Shown: positions 17,101-25,110, counted from the stretch's first letter. The stretch: 64,000 bases of DNA from Nocardia sp. MH4 (GCF_019266065.1 NZ_LPNR01000109.1:1-64000); one strand, 5' to 3'. Translations and numbers: made by a program. Notes: generated from the sequence alone by a model not told the origin.

Positions 17101-18390
17101 GCGATTGGCCACGGTGGCAACGGGGTTGGTGCAGATGATCCACGCGGCCTTGATCTCGCCGTCGGCCAGACCGCGGAACATGTCGATGGTGCCGGGCCCC
17201 GCCTCGGTGCGCAGGGTGTCGGCGGGCAGGCCCCACGCGGTCTCGACGAAGGTCCGGTCGGCGGGGGAGAGCAGGCTGCGCTGGCCGGGCAGGCCGGGGC
17301 CCATGTAGCCCATCTCGCGGCCGCCCATGGCGTTGGGCTGACCGGTGAGCGAGAACGGGCCGCTGCCGGGGCGGCAGATGGCGCCGGTCGCCAGGTGCAG
17401 GTTCACCAGCGCGTTGGTGTTCCAGGTGCCGTGGGTGGACTGGTTGAGTCCCATCGTCCACAGCGACATCCATTCGCCGGCCTCGGCGATCATCGTCGCC
17501 GCGGTGCGGATGTCGGCCTCGGCCAGGCCGGTGAGCTCGGCGACCCGGGCGGGCGGGTAATCGGCGAGGAACTCGGGCATCGCGTCCCAGCCCTCGGTGT
17601 GCTCGGCGATGAACGCGGTGTCGATCGCGCCGTCGGCGACCAGCAGGTGCAGCAGGCCGTTGAGCAACGCCAGGTCGGTGCCGGGCGCGATCTGCAGGAA
17701 GAGGTCGGCGCGCGCGGCGGTGTCGGTGCGGCGCGGGTCGACCACGATCAGTTTGGCGCCCGCCTTGAGCCGGTCGGCCATCCGCAGGTAGAGGATCGGG
17801 TGGCAGTCGGCCATGTTCGCCCCGGAGACCAAGAACAGGTCGGCGTGCTCGAAGTCGTCGTAGGAGCCGGGCGGACCGTCGGCGCCGAGCGACTGCTTGT
17901 AGCCGGTGCCCGCGCTGGCCATGCACAGCCGGGAGTTGGCCTCGATGTGCTTGGTCCGCAGGTAGCCCTTGGCCAGCTTGGTCGCCAGGTACTGGGCCTC
18001 GAGCGACATCTGCCCGGAGACGTAGAGGGCGATCGCGTCGGGCCCGTGTTCGTCGAGGATGGCGCGCAGCCGGGTGGCGGTCTGGTGGACGGCCTCGTCG
18101 ACCGGCAGCGGGACGGGGACCTGACCGCGTTCGGGGCGGTGGTAGGCGGTGTCCATCCGGCCGGGCGCGGCCATCATCTCCGCGTGCGTCGCGCCCTTGG
18201 TGCACAGCCTGCCCGCGTTCGCCGGATGCAGCTTGTCCCCGCTGACCTTCGCGATCAACCGCGCACCCGACTGATCAGTCTTGGTCTGGACGCTGATGCC
18301 GCAGCCGACGCCGCAGTACGAGCACTGTGTACGCACAGTGTCCGTGGCGCGGATGTCAGCTTCCCGTGTCATGGCTTCGATCATCCGCAC
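14152..18390 (-). CDS. Assimilatory nitrate reductase fused to flavodoxin and CysJ-type reductase
   Basis: A single 1,412-codon protein. Residues ~20-720 are a molybdopterin (bis-MGD) nitrate reductase of the NasA/NasC type with an N-terminal [4Fe-4S] motif (C23, C26, C30, C63) and the molydopterin dinucleotide-binding domain at the end. Residues ~840-985 are a flavodoxin domain (VLWASQTGNAEELA, FGDGGPPDNG). Residues ~1030-1412 are a CysJ/P450-reductase-like FAD and NAD(P)H domain (RQYSISSS, VGPGTGIAPFRGF, C-terminal KRYVRDVY). The chain could carry electrons from NAD(P)H to nitrate without a separate reductase. Possible starts are GTG 18390, ATG 18384 and ATG 18372; the last gives MTREADIRATD. 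NCBI uses a similar bifunctional name for actinobacterial homologues. Confidence 0.93.
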   Translation of the reverse strand: MRMIEAMTREADIRATDTVRTQCSYCGVGCGISVQTKTDQSGARLIAKVSGDKLHPANAGRLCTKGATHAEMMAAPGRMDTAYHRPERGQVPVPLPVDEAVHQTATRLRAILDEHGPDAIALYVSGQMSLEAQYLATKLAKGYLRTKHIEANSRLCMASAGTGYKQSLGADGPPGSYDDFEHADLFLVSGANMADCHPILYLRMADRLKAGAKLIVVDPRRTDTAARADLFLQIAPGTDLALLNGLLHLLVADGAIDTAFIAEHTEGWDAMPEFLADYPPARVAELTGLAEADIRTAATMIAEAGEWMSLWTMGLNQSTHGTWNTNALVNLHLATGAICRPGSGPFSLTGQPNAMGGREMGYMGPGLPGQRSLLSPADRTFVETAWGLPADTLRTEAGPGTIDMFRGLADGEIKAAWIICTNPVATVANRKTVIAGLEAAELVVVQDAYTETATNAYADLLLPATLWAEADAVMVNSERNVTLLQQSVDPVGDARPDWLLIAQVATAMGFPGFDFASSAEVFAEIQQFTNPATGYDLSGMSYDRLREGPMQWPCNDSTSPRNPIRYRNDGVHQPLHVESDGTTPRLAFATPSRRAVFFPRPHLPAAELPDDDYPFLLNTGRLQHQWHTMTKTGKVAKLTKLNGAPFVEVHPEDARRLDLKPGDQLEIASRRGRAVLPVQISDRVRPGDCFAPFHWNDEQGEYLTINAVTNDAVDPASLQPEFKACAVALRRVGPAAAPEQAPAQPAQLSAQPNAHPLAGILGLDAGTSPTLSETERIYLGGYLAALQSLPVSGQPVLPASAPLSAQSRLWVDGLLAGMYSRTSGATVEAAVADAPAAAPVTVLWASQTGNAEELAATVAARLSTAGFQPSLLDMDSCELSALTGDILIVTSTFGDGGPPDNGADFWTRLEDSIVRLNDVRYAVFALGDSSYDDFCGHGRKLDRLFAARGAKPLVPRVDSEPDFADAADQWLDDVLAALGGSAPGEATPPDAPGIGDTDAPVPHQMSGSSLPRPSGRGGAIVLDRPLAPAPTRVQRTAPAPFTRQAPVRATLMRNETLSAPGSSKEVRRFGFDLHDLDASYEVGDSLGVLPANSPELVEEWLTATGLDGRRVIELDDRELTLTEALRTHYDITKVSQDLLGFIAERNPHPQLAKLLRRDNRNELANYLWDRQAADVLRDFPVRTDLVDWLGALKKLQPRQYSISSSPLTTPDEVQLTVGVVRYGEPAGNSTRRGGVCSTFLADRAGAEVPIFLQRAPHFRPPLDPNAPMIMVGPGTGIAPFRGFLHERRALGATGRNWLFFGDQHAAQNFYYRTELEDMFRSGFLTRLDLAFSRDQRERVYVQHRMIEHGAELWSWLRDGGHFYVCGDASRMAKDVDDTLLRIAQIHGKLDEAGALAFKKQLVAEKRYVRDVY

Positions 18391-18416
18391 CTGTCGTTGC
18401 GCTCGATTTACCGAAC

Positions 18417-18432
18417 GTTATGTCCAGGTGAC
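18417..18432 (-). promoter_or_regulatory. Possible GlnR box upstream of nitrate reductase
   Basis: On the minus strand GTCAC, six bases, then ATAAC fits the half-site rhythm of actinobacterial GlnR boxes (GTnAC-n6-GaAAC-like). It lies 27-45 bp upstream of the candidate start codons. GlnR activates nitrate assimilation in actinobacteria, which suits the gene, but the second half-site is only a partial match. Confidence 0.35.
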
Positions 18433-18484
18433 AATCGACCTCACGCGTCAAAATTTCCACCGTGAGGTCCGATCGGGAATATCT

Positions 18485-18498
18485 GCCCTGATCAGGGC
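18485..18498. promoter_or_regulatory. Perfect 14-bp palindrome
   Basis: GCCCTGATCAGGGC is a perfect palindrome about 95 bp upstream of the nitrate reductase start. It could be a dimeric regulator's operator; no known consensus is recognised. Confidence 0.35.
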
Positions 18499-18533
18499 GC
18501 ATTCCGGTGCGGCGCCCCGGGCCGCGCGCCGCC

Positions 18534-18557
18534 CCGGGGTGACGGGACTCACCCCGG
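18534..18557 (-). terminator. Hairpin downstream of menG
   Basis: CCGGGGTGA / TCACCCCGG form a perfect 9-bp stem with a 6-nt loop, 12 bp beyond the menG stop. No T-tract. It separates menG from the nitrate reductase control region on the same strand. Confidence 0.55.
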
Positions 18558-18569
18558 TATCAGGGCGGT

Positions 18570-19283
18570 TCAGCCCAGTTTGTAGCCGCGATGCAGCGCG
18601 ACAACACCACCGGTGAGGTCGCGCCACTGCACCGAGTCCCAGCCGGCGTCGGCGATCCGCCGGGCCAGCCTGCGCTGGTTCGGCCAGGCCCGGATGGACT
18701 CCGCCAGGTAGACGTAGGCGTCGGGGTTGGAGCTGACCGCGCGCGCCACCCGCGGCAGCGCCTTCATCAGGTACTCCATGTAGACGGTGCGGAACGGCCC
18801 GAACACCGGTGTGGAGAACTCACACACCACCACCCGGCCGCCGGGCTTGGTCACCCGCAGCATCTCGCGTAGCGCCAGGTCGATGTCGGCGACATTGCGT
18901 AAACCGAAGGAGATGGTCACCGCGTCGAACGAGTTGTCGGCGAACGGCAGGGCCATCGCGTCACCGGCGACCATCGGCACCTGGCGGAACCGGCCGGCGG
19001 CGAGCATGCCCTGGGAGAAGTCGGTGGCCACGCACCACGCGCCGGACTTGCCCAGCTCGACGGTCGAGACGCCGGTGCCCGCGGCGAGATCGAGCACTCG
19101 CTCGCCCGGACGCAGCCCGAGCGCGCGCCGCGTCGCCCACCGCCAGTATCGATCCTGGCCCGCGGAGATGACCGTGTTGGTGAGGTCGTAGCGCTTGGCC
19201 ACACCGTCGAACATCGACGCGACCTCGTGGGGTTGCTTGTCCAGCGATGCTCGAATCGGTTCCCGCTGCTCTGTTGTCGCCAC
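18570..19283 (-). CDS. menG: Demethylmenaquinone methyltransferase
   Basis: A 237-residue SAM-dependent methyltransferase of the UbiE/MenG family, which performs ring C-methylation of demethylmenaquinone. Family marks are FDGVAKRYDLTN, RYWRW, the SAM-binding motif VLDLAAGTGVST, SFGLRNVADIDLAL and the C-terminus LTGGVVALHRGYKLG. It follows mgtA on the same strand with a 33-bp gap, the same pair and order I recall for Rv0557-Rv0558 in M. tuberculosis. Confidence 0.95.
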   Translation of the reverse strand: MATTEQREPIRASLDKQPHEVASMFDGVAKRYDLTNTVISAGQDRYWRWATRRALGLRPGERVLDLAAGTGVSTVELGKSGAWCVATDFSQGMLAAGRFRQVPMVAGDAMALPFADNSFDAVTISFGLRNVADIDLALREMLRVTKPGGRVVVCEFSTPVFGPFRTVYMEYLMKALPRVARAVSSNPDAYVYLAESIRAWPNQRRLARRIADAGWDSVQWRDLTGGVVALHRGYKLG

Positions 19284-19316
19284 GATTCGAGCTTATCCGG
19301 CGCGCGCTCGAACGCT

Positions 19317-20462
19317 CTATGCCGAGCGCGGCAATCGGTCGCGCATCCCGGTCACCTCGGCGTAGTGGGTCATCAACTCGGTGCAGATCGCGGGCCAGGT
19401 GCGGTGCAGCACCGACTTGCGGGCCGCCGCCGCGAACCGGGCGCGCTGGCCCCGGTCGCGCAGGGCCGATACCGCGCTGGGCAGCAGCTCGGCGAACCGG
19501 TCGACCGGCAGCAGGTAGCCGTTGCGGCAGTGCGCGATCAGGTCGCGCGGGCCACCCGCGTCCGGCCCGATCACCGGCACACCGGACGACAGCGCCTCCT
19601 GCACGCCCTGGCAGAACGTCTCGTGCTCGCCCGGATGCACCATCACGTCCAGGCTCGCGTAGTGCGTGGCCAGGTCGCTGCCGCCGAGCTCGCCGGTGAA
19701 CACGGCGTCGGGCAGCAGCCGGCTCAGCCGCGCCCGTTCCGGTCCGTCACCCACCACGACCAGCTGGATCGACGGATCGCCCGCCAGCGCCGCGAGCCGT
19801 TCGACGTGCTTTTCCGGGGCGAGTCTGCCCACGAAGCCGACCACCAGCCGGTCCTCGCCGCCCAGCCAGCTCGCCCGCAGGTCGGCGCTGCGCGCGGCGG
19901 GGTCGAAACGGTCGATGTCGACGCCGCGTCCCCAGCGATGCACCCGGGGGATGCCGTGGTCGGCCAGGTCCTGGGCGGCCGCCGAGGACGGCGCCAGCGT
20001 GCGGGTCGCGCCTTCGTGGATTCGGCGCGTCCACGCCCAGGCCGCGCGGGCAGCGAGCCCGAGACCGTAACTCTTGGCGAAACCGGCGACATCGGTCTGA
20101 TATACCGCGACCGAGGGCAGATCGAGCCGGGTCGCGGCGGCCAGCCCGCCGGCGCCGAGCAGGAACGGCGAGGCCAGATGCACCACGTCGGGGTCGAAGG
20201 CGGCGATCGCGGCGGTGATCCCCGGCTGCGGCAGGCCCACCGGCAGCGAGCTGACCTTGGGCACCATCATCGCAGGCACCCGGTGCACCGGGAAGCGGCC
20301 GTGGAAGCGGGGTGCGGGCGCGACGCCGCGCAGGGTGTCGGGTGCCACGATCATCGCGTCGTGTCCGTGCTGGTCCAGGTGGTCCAACACCCGCAACACG
20401 GAGTTGACGACGCCGTTCATGTTCGGCAGGAATGACTCCGCCACGATGGCTACGCGCACCAC
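19317..20462 (-). CDS. mgtA: GDP-mannose-dependent alpha-mannosyltransferase (GT4)
   Basis: A 381-residue GT-B glycosyltransferase of family GT4. The N-terminal domain has RVAIVAESFLPNMNGV and the C-terminal donor domain has VVGFVGRLAPEKHVERLA and HPGEHETFCQGVQEALSSG with the EX7E-type motif. MgtA of mycobacteria and corynebacteria (formerly PimB) mannosylates glucuronyl-diacylglycerol. That assignment rests on sequence style plus position between an Rv0556-like membrane gene and menG. Two consecutive GTG codons (20462 and 20459) are the possible starts. Confidence 0.85.
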   Translation of the reverse strand: MVRVAIVAESFLPNMNGVVNSVLRVLDHLDQHGHDAMIVAPDTLRGVAPAPRFHGRFPVHRVPAMMVPKVSSLPVGLPQPGITAAIAAFDPDVVHLASPFLLGAGGLAAATRLDLPSVAVYQTDVAGFAKSYGLGLAARAAWAWTRRIHEGATRTLAPSSAAAQDLADHGIPRVHRWGRGVDIDRFDPAARSADLRASWLGGEDRLVVGFVGRLAPEKHVERLAALAGDPSIQLVVVGDGPERARLSRLLPDAVFTGELGGSDLATHYASLDVMVHPGEHETFCQGVQEALSSGVPVIGPDAGGPRDLIAHCRNGYLLPVDRFAELLPSAVSALRDRGQRARFAAAARKSVLHRTWPAICTELMTHYAEVTGMRDRLPRSA

Positions 20463-20531
20463 CTCAGAGTGACCGCCACACGGCGCGACACCACCACGCC
20501 GACGTGAAGCCGGGACGAACAGCAGACGAAG

Positions 20532-20972
20532 TTACGCCTCGTGCTGCTTGCGCCGCACCAGCCACAGCACGGGCAGCGCCACCGCCCAGACCACCACGAT
20601 CACCGAGGCCGCCGGGATGATCGCCACCCGCGCGTCCCGCCCGGCGACCCGGACCAGATCGGGGTCGCGGGTGCTGTACTCGACATTGATGCGCTGCCCG
20701 GCCGTCAGATTGGTCGGATACAGGATGCCGACCTTCGGATTGTGGGTGACGCTGTCCGGCGTCACGTACATGACCGCCGACCGCAGCCTGCCCGCCGAGA
20801 GCACCTCACCGGAGGTGGTTCCGCGATGCTGTTCGATCTCGAAGTCGTTGCGCCAGGCCGCGAGTACGAGCAGCACCATCAAGACGCTGATCACGGTGGC
20901 CACGCCGAGCACGCAGGACCGTACCCGTCGCAGGCGCTTGGACCGCCGCTCCGACAGGCTCACTTCCGACAC
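20532..20972 (-). CDS. Conserved membrane protein, Rv0556-like (DUF3592-type)
   Basis: A 146-residue protein with an N-terminal transmembrane helix (about residues 17-40), an extracytoplasmic beta-rich domain with VEYSTRDPDLVRVAGRDA, and a second transmembrane helix near the C-terminus (IIPAASVIVVVWAVALPVLWLV) ending in basic residues. It starts at GTG 20972 and is divergent from the DUF2505 gene with a 24-bp gap. It sits upstream of mgtA, as Rv0556 does in M. tuberculosis to my recollection. Function is unknown; an envelope role alongside the glycolipid mannosyltransferase is inference. Confidence 0.78.
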   Translation of the reverse strand: MSEVSLSERRSKRLRRVRSCVLGVATVISVLMVLLVLAAWRNDFEIEQHRGTTSGEVLSAGRLRSAVMYVTPDSVTHNPKVGILYPTNLTAGQRINVEYSTRDPDLVRVAGRDARVAIIPAASVIVVVWAVALPVLWLVRRKQHEA

Positions 20973-20996
20973 CCGGCACACAGTACCGTTGCCGCC

Positions 20997-21494
20997 ATGT
21001 CCCGAAAATTCAGCTTCACCGTGCCCTACGCAGTCCCGGTCGAAGATCTTCACCGGGCACTCGTCGACGATGCGGTCTGGCAGGAGCGATTCGCCGCCGC
21101 CGAGACCGCGACCCTCGAACTCTCCCATCCCGACGGGCCGGGTTCGATTCGCCTTCATATGACGGAAAAGCCAGGTCGGGACAAGGTTCCCGGCCTGGTA
21201 CGCAAGGTGCTCAAGAGCGATCTGGTGCTGTCGCGGACCGACAACTGGCAGCCGCTGCAGGGCGAGGTCGCCAAGGGCAGCTTCACCGGGCAGACCGGCG
21301 GCATCAACACCGAGATGTCGGGCACCTACGAACTGCGTCCGACCGCCGAGGGCAGTGAGATCGAAGTCATCGGCACCGTCACCGTGAAGGTGCCGCTGGT
21401 CGGCGGCGCCATCGAACCGCTGGCCGAGCAGCTGCACCAGCGCGTTCTCAACAGCGAACGCAAGTTCATCGAGAACCGCTTCGCCACGAAGTAG
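20997..21494 (+). CDS. DUF2505 family protein
   Basis: A 165-residue soluble protein with the actinobacterial DUF2505 pattern: an N-terminal SFTVPYAVPVEDLHRAL segment, a central TDNWQP, and a C-terminal helix EPLAEQLHQRVLNSERKFIENR after GTVTVKVPLVGGAIE. The layout resembles SRPBCC (START-like) hydrophobic-pocket proteins. It is divergent from the Rv0556-like gene. Ligand and role are unknown. Confidence 0.85.
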   Translation: MSRKFSFTVPYAVPVEDLHRALVDDAVWQERFAAAETATLELSHPDGPGSIRLHMTEKPGRDKVPGLVRKVLKSDLVLSRTDNWQPLQGEVAKGSFTGQTGGINTEMSGTYELRPTAEGSEIEVIGTVTVKVPLVGGAIEPLAEQLHQRVLNSERKFIENRFATK

Positions 21495-21536
21495 ACCGTC
21501 GGAAGGTGCCGCCCGCCGGGCCGGGCGGCACCGCGC

Positions 21537-21953
21537 TCACGCGCTCGGCTCGACCAGCACCAGCCAGTTGCCGGAGTTGTCGCGGATGATGGCCTCGGTG
21601 CCGTACGGGCGCGCGGCGGGCGGCTGGATGAACTCGACGCCCTTGGCGGTGAGCTCCTCGAAGGTCTTCTGACAGTCGGCGGTGCGCAGCCCGAGGGCGC
21701 CGTGGGTGCCGTCGGCGAGAGACCGCCGGATCGCGTCGGCCATGTCGTCGGTCAGCGGCGGTCCCGGCACCATCAGCGTGACCTCGAGCTCGGTGTGGTC
21801 CGGGTGAGCGACGGTGACCCACCGGAACCCGTTGTCGCCCATGCTCACATCCGCGGTCTCGACGAATCCGAGCTTGTCGATGTACCACCGCTTGGCGGCG
21901 TCCTGATCGGTCACATACACGGTGACCAGGGAAACGTTCGTGATCGTTGGCAT
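21537..21953 (-). CDS. VOC family protein (AraC-linked)
   Basis: A 138-residue VOC-fold protein with VTDQDAAKRWYIDKLGF and IRDNSGNWLVLVEPSA, typical of small glyoxalase-like dioxygenase superfamily members. It begins nine bases after the AraC-type regulator's stop, so the two are co-transcribed. Paired AraC/VOC genes are frequent in actinobacteria. The substrate is unknown. Confidence 0.88.
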   Translation of the reverse strand: MPTITNVSLVTVYVTDQDAAKRWYIDKLGFVETADVSMGDNGFRWVTVAHPDHTELEVTLMVPGPPLTDDMADAIRRSLADGTHGALGLRTADCQKTFEELTAKGVEFIQPPAARPYGTEAIIRDNSGNWLVLVEPSA

Positions 21954-21962
21954 GACTCGAGG

Positions 21963-22424
21963 CTAGGACGGACCGGTGCCGCCGGGCTTCTCCGAAATTG
22001 CGGTGTCGGGCCGGACCCGGTCGGAGAGCCCGTGCATGAAGACGTAGCAGCCCGGAATGTGTGGTGCGCCGTCGGCGAACCTGGCCTGATACTCGCTCGG
22101 CGTCGCCCCGACGAGCTGACGGAACTTGCTGCTGAACGAGCCCAGACTCGCGTACCCGACCAGCATGCACACCTCGGTGACGGTCAGATTGGTGGCCCGC
22201 AGCAGATCCTGGGCTCGTTCGATCCGCCGCTCGGCCAGATAGGCCCCCGGCGTCGGCCCGTACACGGCGGCGAACGCGCGCAGGAAGTGGTACTTGGAGA
22301 CCCCGGCGGCGCGGGCGAGATCGTCCAGGTCGAGCGGGTCGGCGTAGTGCCGATCGATCAGATCGCGGGCCCTGCGCAGGTGCGGCAGCAGAGCCAGGAC
22401 CGGGCGACGCGCCGTCGCGCTCAC
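21963..22424 (-). CDS. AraC family transcriptional regulator, short form
   Basis: A 153-residue protein that is almost only the AraC DNA-binding domain (double helix-turn-helix, about residues 15-115: LDDLARAAGVSKYHFLRAF and EVCMLVGYASLGSFSSKFRQLVGATPSEYQ), with a short tail. There is no N-terminal sensing domain. GTG start at 22424, four bases after the menJ stop, so it may be read from menJ. It probably controls the downstream VOC gene. Confidence 0.9.
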   Translation of the reverse strand: MSATARRPVLALLPHLRRARDLIDRHYADPLDLDDLARAAGVSKYHFLRAFAAVYGPTPGAYLAERRIERAQDLLRATNLTVTEVCMLVGYASLGSFSSKFRQLVGATPSEYQARFADGAPHIPGCYVFMHGLSDRVRPDTAISEKPGGTGPS

Positions 22425-22428
22425 GACG

Positions 22429-23769
22429 TCAGCTGAACGGCCGCAGGTCGTCGGCGCGCAGGGAGGCGCGGCCGGCGGCTCGCCAGGCGCGGGCGGTGAG
22501 GTCGACGTCCTCGTCGGTCACCAGGTTGCCCATCACCCGAACGGCCGTGCGCTGCAGGTACTTCGAGCGCATCACCGGCGGGCCGCCGAGCGGGACCATC
22601 TTCGGGTGGGTGGCCAAGCCGGCCAGCCTGCGCGCGACCGAGAAGGTCCGGCCGTAGCGCTCGCGCAGCAGCTGCGGCCACACCCGGCTCAGGTCGGGCT
22701 CGTCGAGCAGGCCGGACAGCAGGTGCCCGCCCTCGAGGCCGTAGTCGATGCCCTCGCCGTTGAGCGGGTTCACGCAGCCCGCCGCATCGCCGACCAGGAC
22801 CCAGTTCACCCCGGCCACGTTCGAGACCGCGCCGCCCATCGGCAGCAGCGCCGACGCCACCGCGCGCAGCTCGCCCTCGAGCTCCCATTCCTCGCGACGC
22901 AGCCGGGTGTAGTGCTCGATCAGCGGCTTGAGCGCGATGTGCGAGGGCCGCTGCTCGGTGGCCAGCGAGCCGACGCCGATATTCACCTCGCCGTTGCCCA
23001 GCGGGAAGATCCAGCCGTAGCCGGGGACCAGCTCGTCGGCGGCGTTGCGCAGTTCCAGGTGCGAGGAGATCCACTGATCGTCGCTGCGCCCCGACTTGAT
23101 GTAGGCGCGCGCCGCGGTGCCGTAGGCGAAGCGCCGATGCCAGGTACGACCCAGCTGTTTTCCGATGGGGGAGCGCACCCCGTCGGCCACCACGAGCACC
23201 CGGCAGCGCACGGTGTGGGTGGCCTCGCCGATGCGCACCGTCACCCCGGTGACCCGCTCGCCCTCGCGCAGCACCTCGGTGACCTTGGCTCCGTCGACCA
23301 TCAGCGCGCCCGACTTGATCGCCGTCTCGCGCAGCTTGTCGTCGAGTTCGGTTCGGGGAACCGCGCTTCCGTAGGTCGGGAACGACCCGCCCGGCCACGG
23401 CAGCAGCGCCTCCCGGCCGAAGCCTGCCATCCGCAGGCCGTGATTCACCGTATGCGCGCGCAGCCACTCGCCCAGACCCAGATGTTCCAGCTCGGCGGTG
23501 GCCCGTGGCGTCAAGCCGTCACCACAGGTCTTGTCGCGCGGGAACACCGCGGAATCGAGCAGCAGCACGTCGCGACCGGCCCGCGCGGCCCAGGCCGCCG
23601 ACGCCGATCCCGCGGGTCCGGCCCCGACCACCAGCACCTCGACGTGGGCAGGCAGCGGCGCGCCTGCCCCCGGCGGGCCGGCGGCGGCAGCGGAGTGTGA
23701 CCACGCAGGCCCGCGAGGGCGGGCGCCAGGGGCACCGCGGTCGGCGGGGGTGAGATCCGGTGAACCCAT
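22429..23769 (-). CDS. menJ: Menaquinone reductase, geranylgeranyl reductase family
   Basis: A 446-residue flavoprotein with an N-terminal FAD-binding Rossmann motif (VLVVGAGPAGSASA), the GGR motif FPRDKTCGDGLTPRA and a second FAD contact in LVGDAAGCVNPLNGEGIDYG. MenJ of mycobacteria partly saturates the prenyl tail of menaquinone. Identification comes from family plus adjacency to the polyprenyl synthase gene, as in Rv0561c-Rv0562. The first ~40 residues are a Pro/Gly/Ala-rich extension before the Rossmann fold; an internal start is possible. Confidence 0.9.
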   Translation of the reverse strand: MGSPDLTPADRGAPGARPRGPAWSHSAAAAGPPGAGAPLPAHVEVLVVGAGPAGSASAAWAARAGRDVLLLDSAVFPRDKTCGDGLTPRATAELEHLGLGEWLRAHTVNHGLRMAGFGREALLPWPGGSFPTYGSAVPRTELDDKLRETAIKSGALMVDGAKVTEVLREGERVTGVTVRIGEATHTVRCRVLVVADGVRSPIGKQLGRTWHRRFAYGTAARAYIKSGRSDDQWISSHLELRNAADELVPGYGWIFPLGNGEVNIGVGSLATEQRPSHIALKPLIEHYTRLRREEWELEGELRAVASALLPMGGAVSNVAGVNWVLVGDAAGCVNPLNGEGIDYGLEGGHLLSGLLDEPDLSRVWPQLLRERYGRTFSVARRLAGLATHPKMVPLGGPPVMRSKYLQRTAVRVMGNLVTDEDVDLTARAWRAAGRASLRADDLRPFS

Positions 23770-23838
23770 GGCTCAATACTGGCACCCCCGGCCGCTGTGC
23801 GAGAGTGTCGGGTACACCGGGAATAGTCACTGTGTGAC

Positions 23839-23868
23839 CGTGTTCATCGGCCCTGGCGCCGGAACACG
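23839..23868. promoter_or_regulatory. Inverted repeat in the menJ/grcC1 divergent region
   Basis: CGTGTTC (23839-23845) and GAACACG (23862-23868) form a 7-bp inverted repeat with a 16-bp spacer, immediately before a TAGGTT hexamer that could be a -10 for the polyprenyl synthase gene. Possible operator; no regulator is assigned. Confidence 0.35.
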
Positions 23869-23914
23869 CTAGGTTGCTACCCGTCGGGGTCGGACGCATC
23901 GCTGGGAGAAGATA

Positions 23915-24937
23915 ATGAGCACATCGGCTGTGAGCGACGAGAGCACCGTGGTTGCCGGGGTAGATCTCGTCGATCCCGAACTCGCCGCCACCGTGCGCGA
24001 CGGCCTGGCCGCGGTCGAGAAATTGCTCGTCGACGAACTCTCCGACGGTGAGGAATTCCTGCAGGAAGCGGCGCTGCATCTCGCCCGCGCGGGCGGCAAG
24101 CGCTTCCGGCCGTTGTTCACCGTGCTCACCGGTCAGCTCGGTCCCAATCCCACCGATCCGGCCCTGGTCACCGCGGGTACCGTGGTGGAGCTGGTGCATC
24201 TGGCCACGCTGTACCACGACGACGTGATGGACGAGGCGCCCCAGCGGCGCGGCGCCGTCAGCGTCAACGCGCGGTGGGGCAACAACATCGCGATCCTGGC
24301 GGGCGACTACCTGTTCGCCCACGCCTCCCGCCTGACCTCGACGCTGGGCCCCGACGCGGTCCGCATCATCGCCGAGACCTTCGCCGAGCTGGTCACCGGC
24401 CAGATGCGGGAAACCATGGGCGCCAAGCAGACCCAGGACCCGGTCGAGCACTACCTGCGCGTGGTCTGGGAGAAGACCGGCTCGCTCATCGCCGCCGCGG
24501 GCCGCTTCGGCGGCACCTTCTCCGGCGCGGGCCCCGAGCACGTCGAACGGCTGGCCCGCCTCGGCGACGCCGTCGGCACCGCCTTCCAGATCTCCGACGA
24601 CATCATCGACATCTCGTCCTCGGCCGAGCAGTCCGGCAAGACGCCGGGCACCGACCTGCGCGAGGGCGTGCACACCCTGCCCGTCCTCTACGCGCTGCGC
24701 GAGTCCGGCGCCGACGGTGACCGCCTGCGCACCCTGCTGGCACGCCCCCTGGAAACCGACGCCGAGGTCGAGGAGGCGCTGGAGCTGCTGCGCCGTTCGC
24801 CCGGCATGGCCCAGGCCAAGGAGAAGCTGCAGGAATACGCCGACCTCGCCGACACCGAACTGGCCGCGCTCCCGGCGGGCCCGGCCAACGACGCCCTCAG
24901 CCGCCTCGTCCGCTACACCATCGAGCGGGTGGGCTGA
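23915..24937 (+). CDS. grcC1: Polyprenyl diphosphate synthase (GrcC1-type)
   Basis: A 340-residue trans-isoprenyl diphosphate synthase with GGKRFRP near residue 60, the first Asp-rich motif DDVMD (102-106) and the second DDIID (228-232). It makes the long isoprenoid tail for menaquinone from IPP and an allylic primer. The bulky pair LY before the first Asp motif fits a chain-length ruler, but exact length cannot be read safely. It is divergent from menJ, as in mycobacteria. Confidence 0.92.
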   Translation: MSTSAVSDESTVVAGVDLVDPELAATVRDGLAAVEKLLVDELSDGEEFLQEAALHLARAGGKRFRPLFTVLTGQLGPNPTDPALVTAGTVVELVHLATLYHDDVMDEAPQRRGAVSVNARWGNNIAILAGDYLFAHASRLTSTLGPDAVRIIAETFAELVTGQMRETMGAKQTQDPVEHYLRVVWEKTGSLIAAAGRFGGTFSGAGPEHVERLARLGDAVGTAFQISDDIIDISSSAEQSGKTPGTDLREGVHTLPVLYALRESGADGDRLRTLLARPLETDAEVEEALELLRRSPGMAQAKEKLQEYADLADTELAALPAGPANDALSRLVRYTIERVG

Positions 24938-25110
24938 CCAGGAACTATCGCCGCCACGCAGTCGTTGACCAAACGCGAAGCAACATCGGATTTCGCGCGA
25001 ACATGGGTGACTCGCCGGGTACGCCCAGAACTGTTCACGTGGTCGACCGCAGGCCCGACGCCTGACGAACCAAGCGCCTGACGACCGGCAAGAGGCGCGG
25101 GGAGGCGGAA

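Noticed and set aside
15382..18465. A 1,027-codon open frame opposite the nitrate reductase
   Set aside because: Gly/Val/Gln/Arg-rich shadow with no domain; the opposite strand codes for a complete recognisable enzyme.
18590..18872. Plus-strand frame opposite menG
   Set aside because: A shadow of menG, whose SAM motif and C-terminus are complete on the minus strand.
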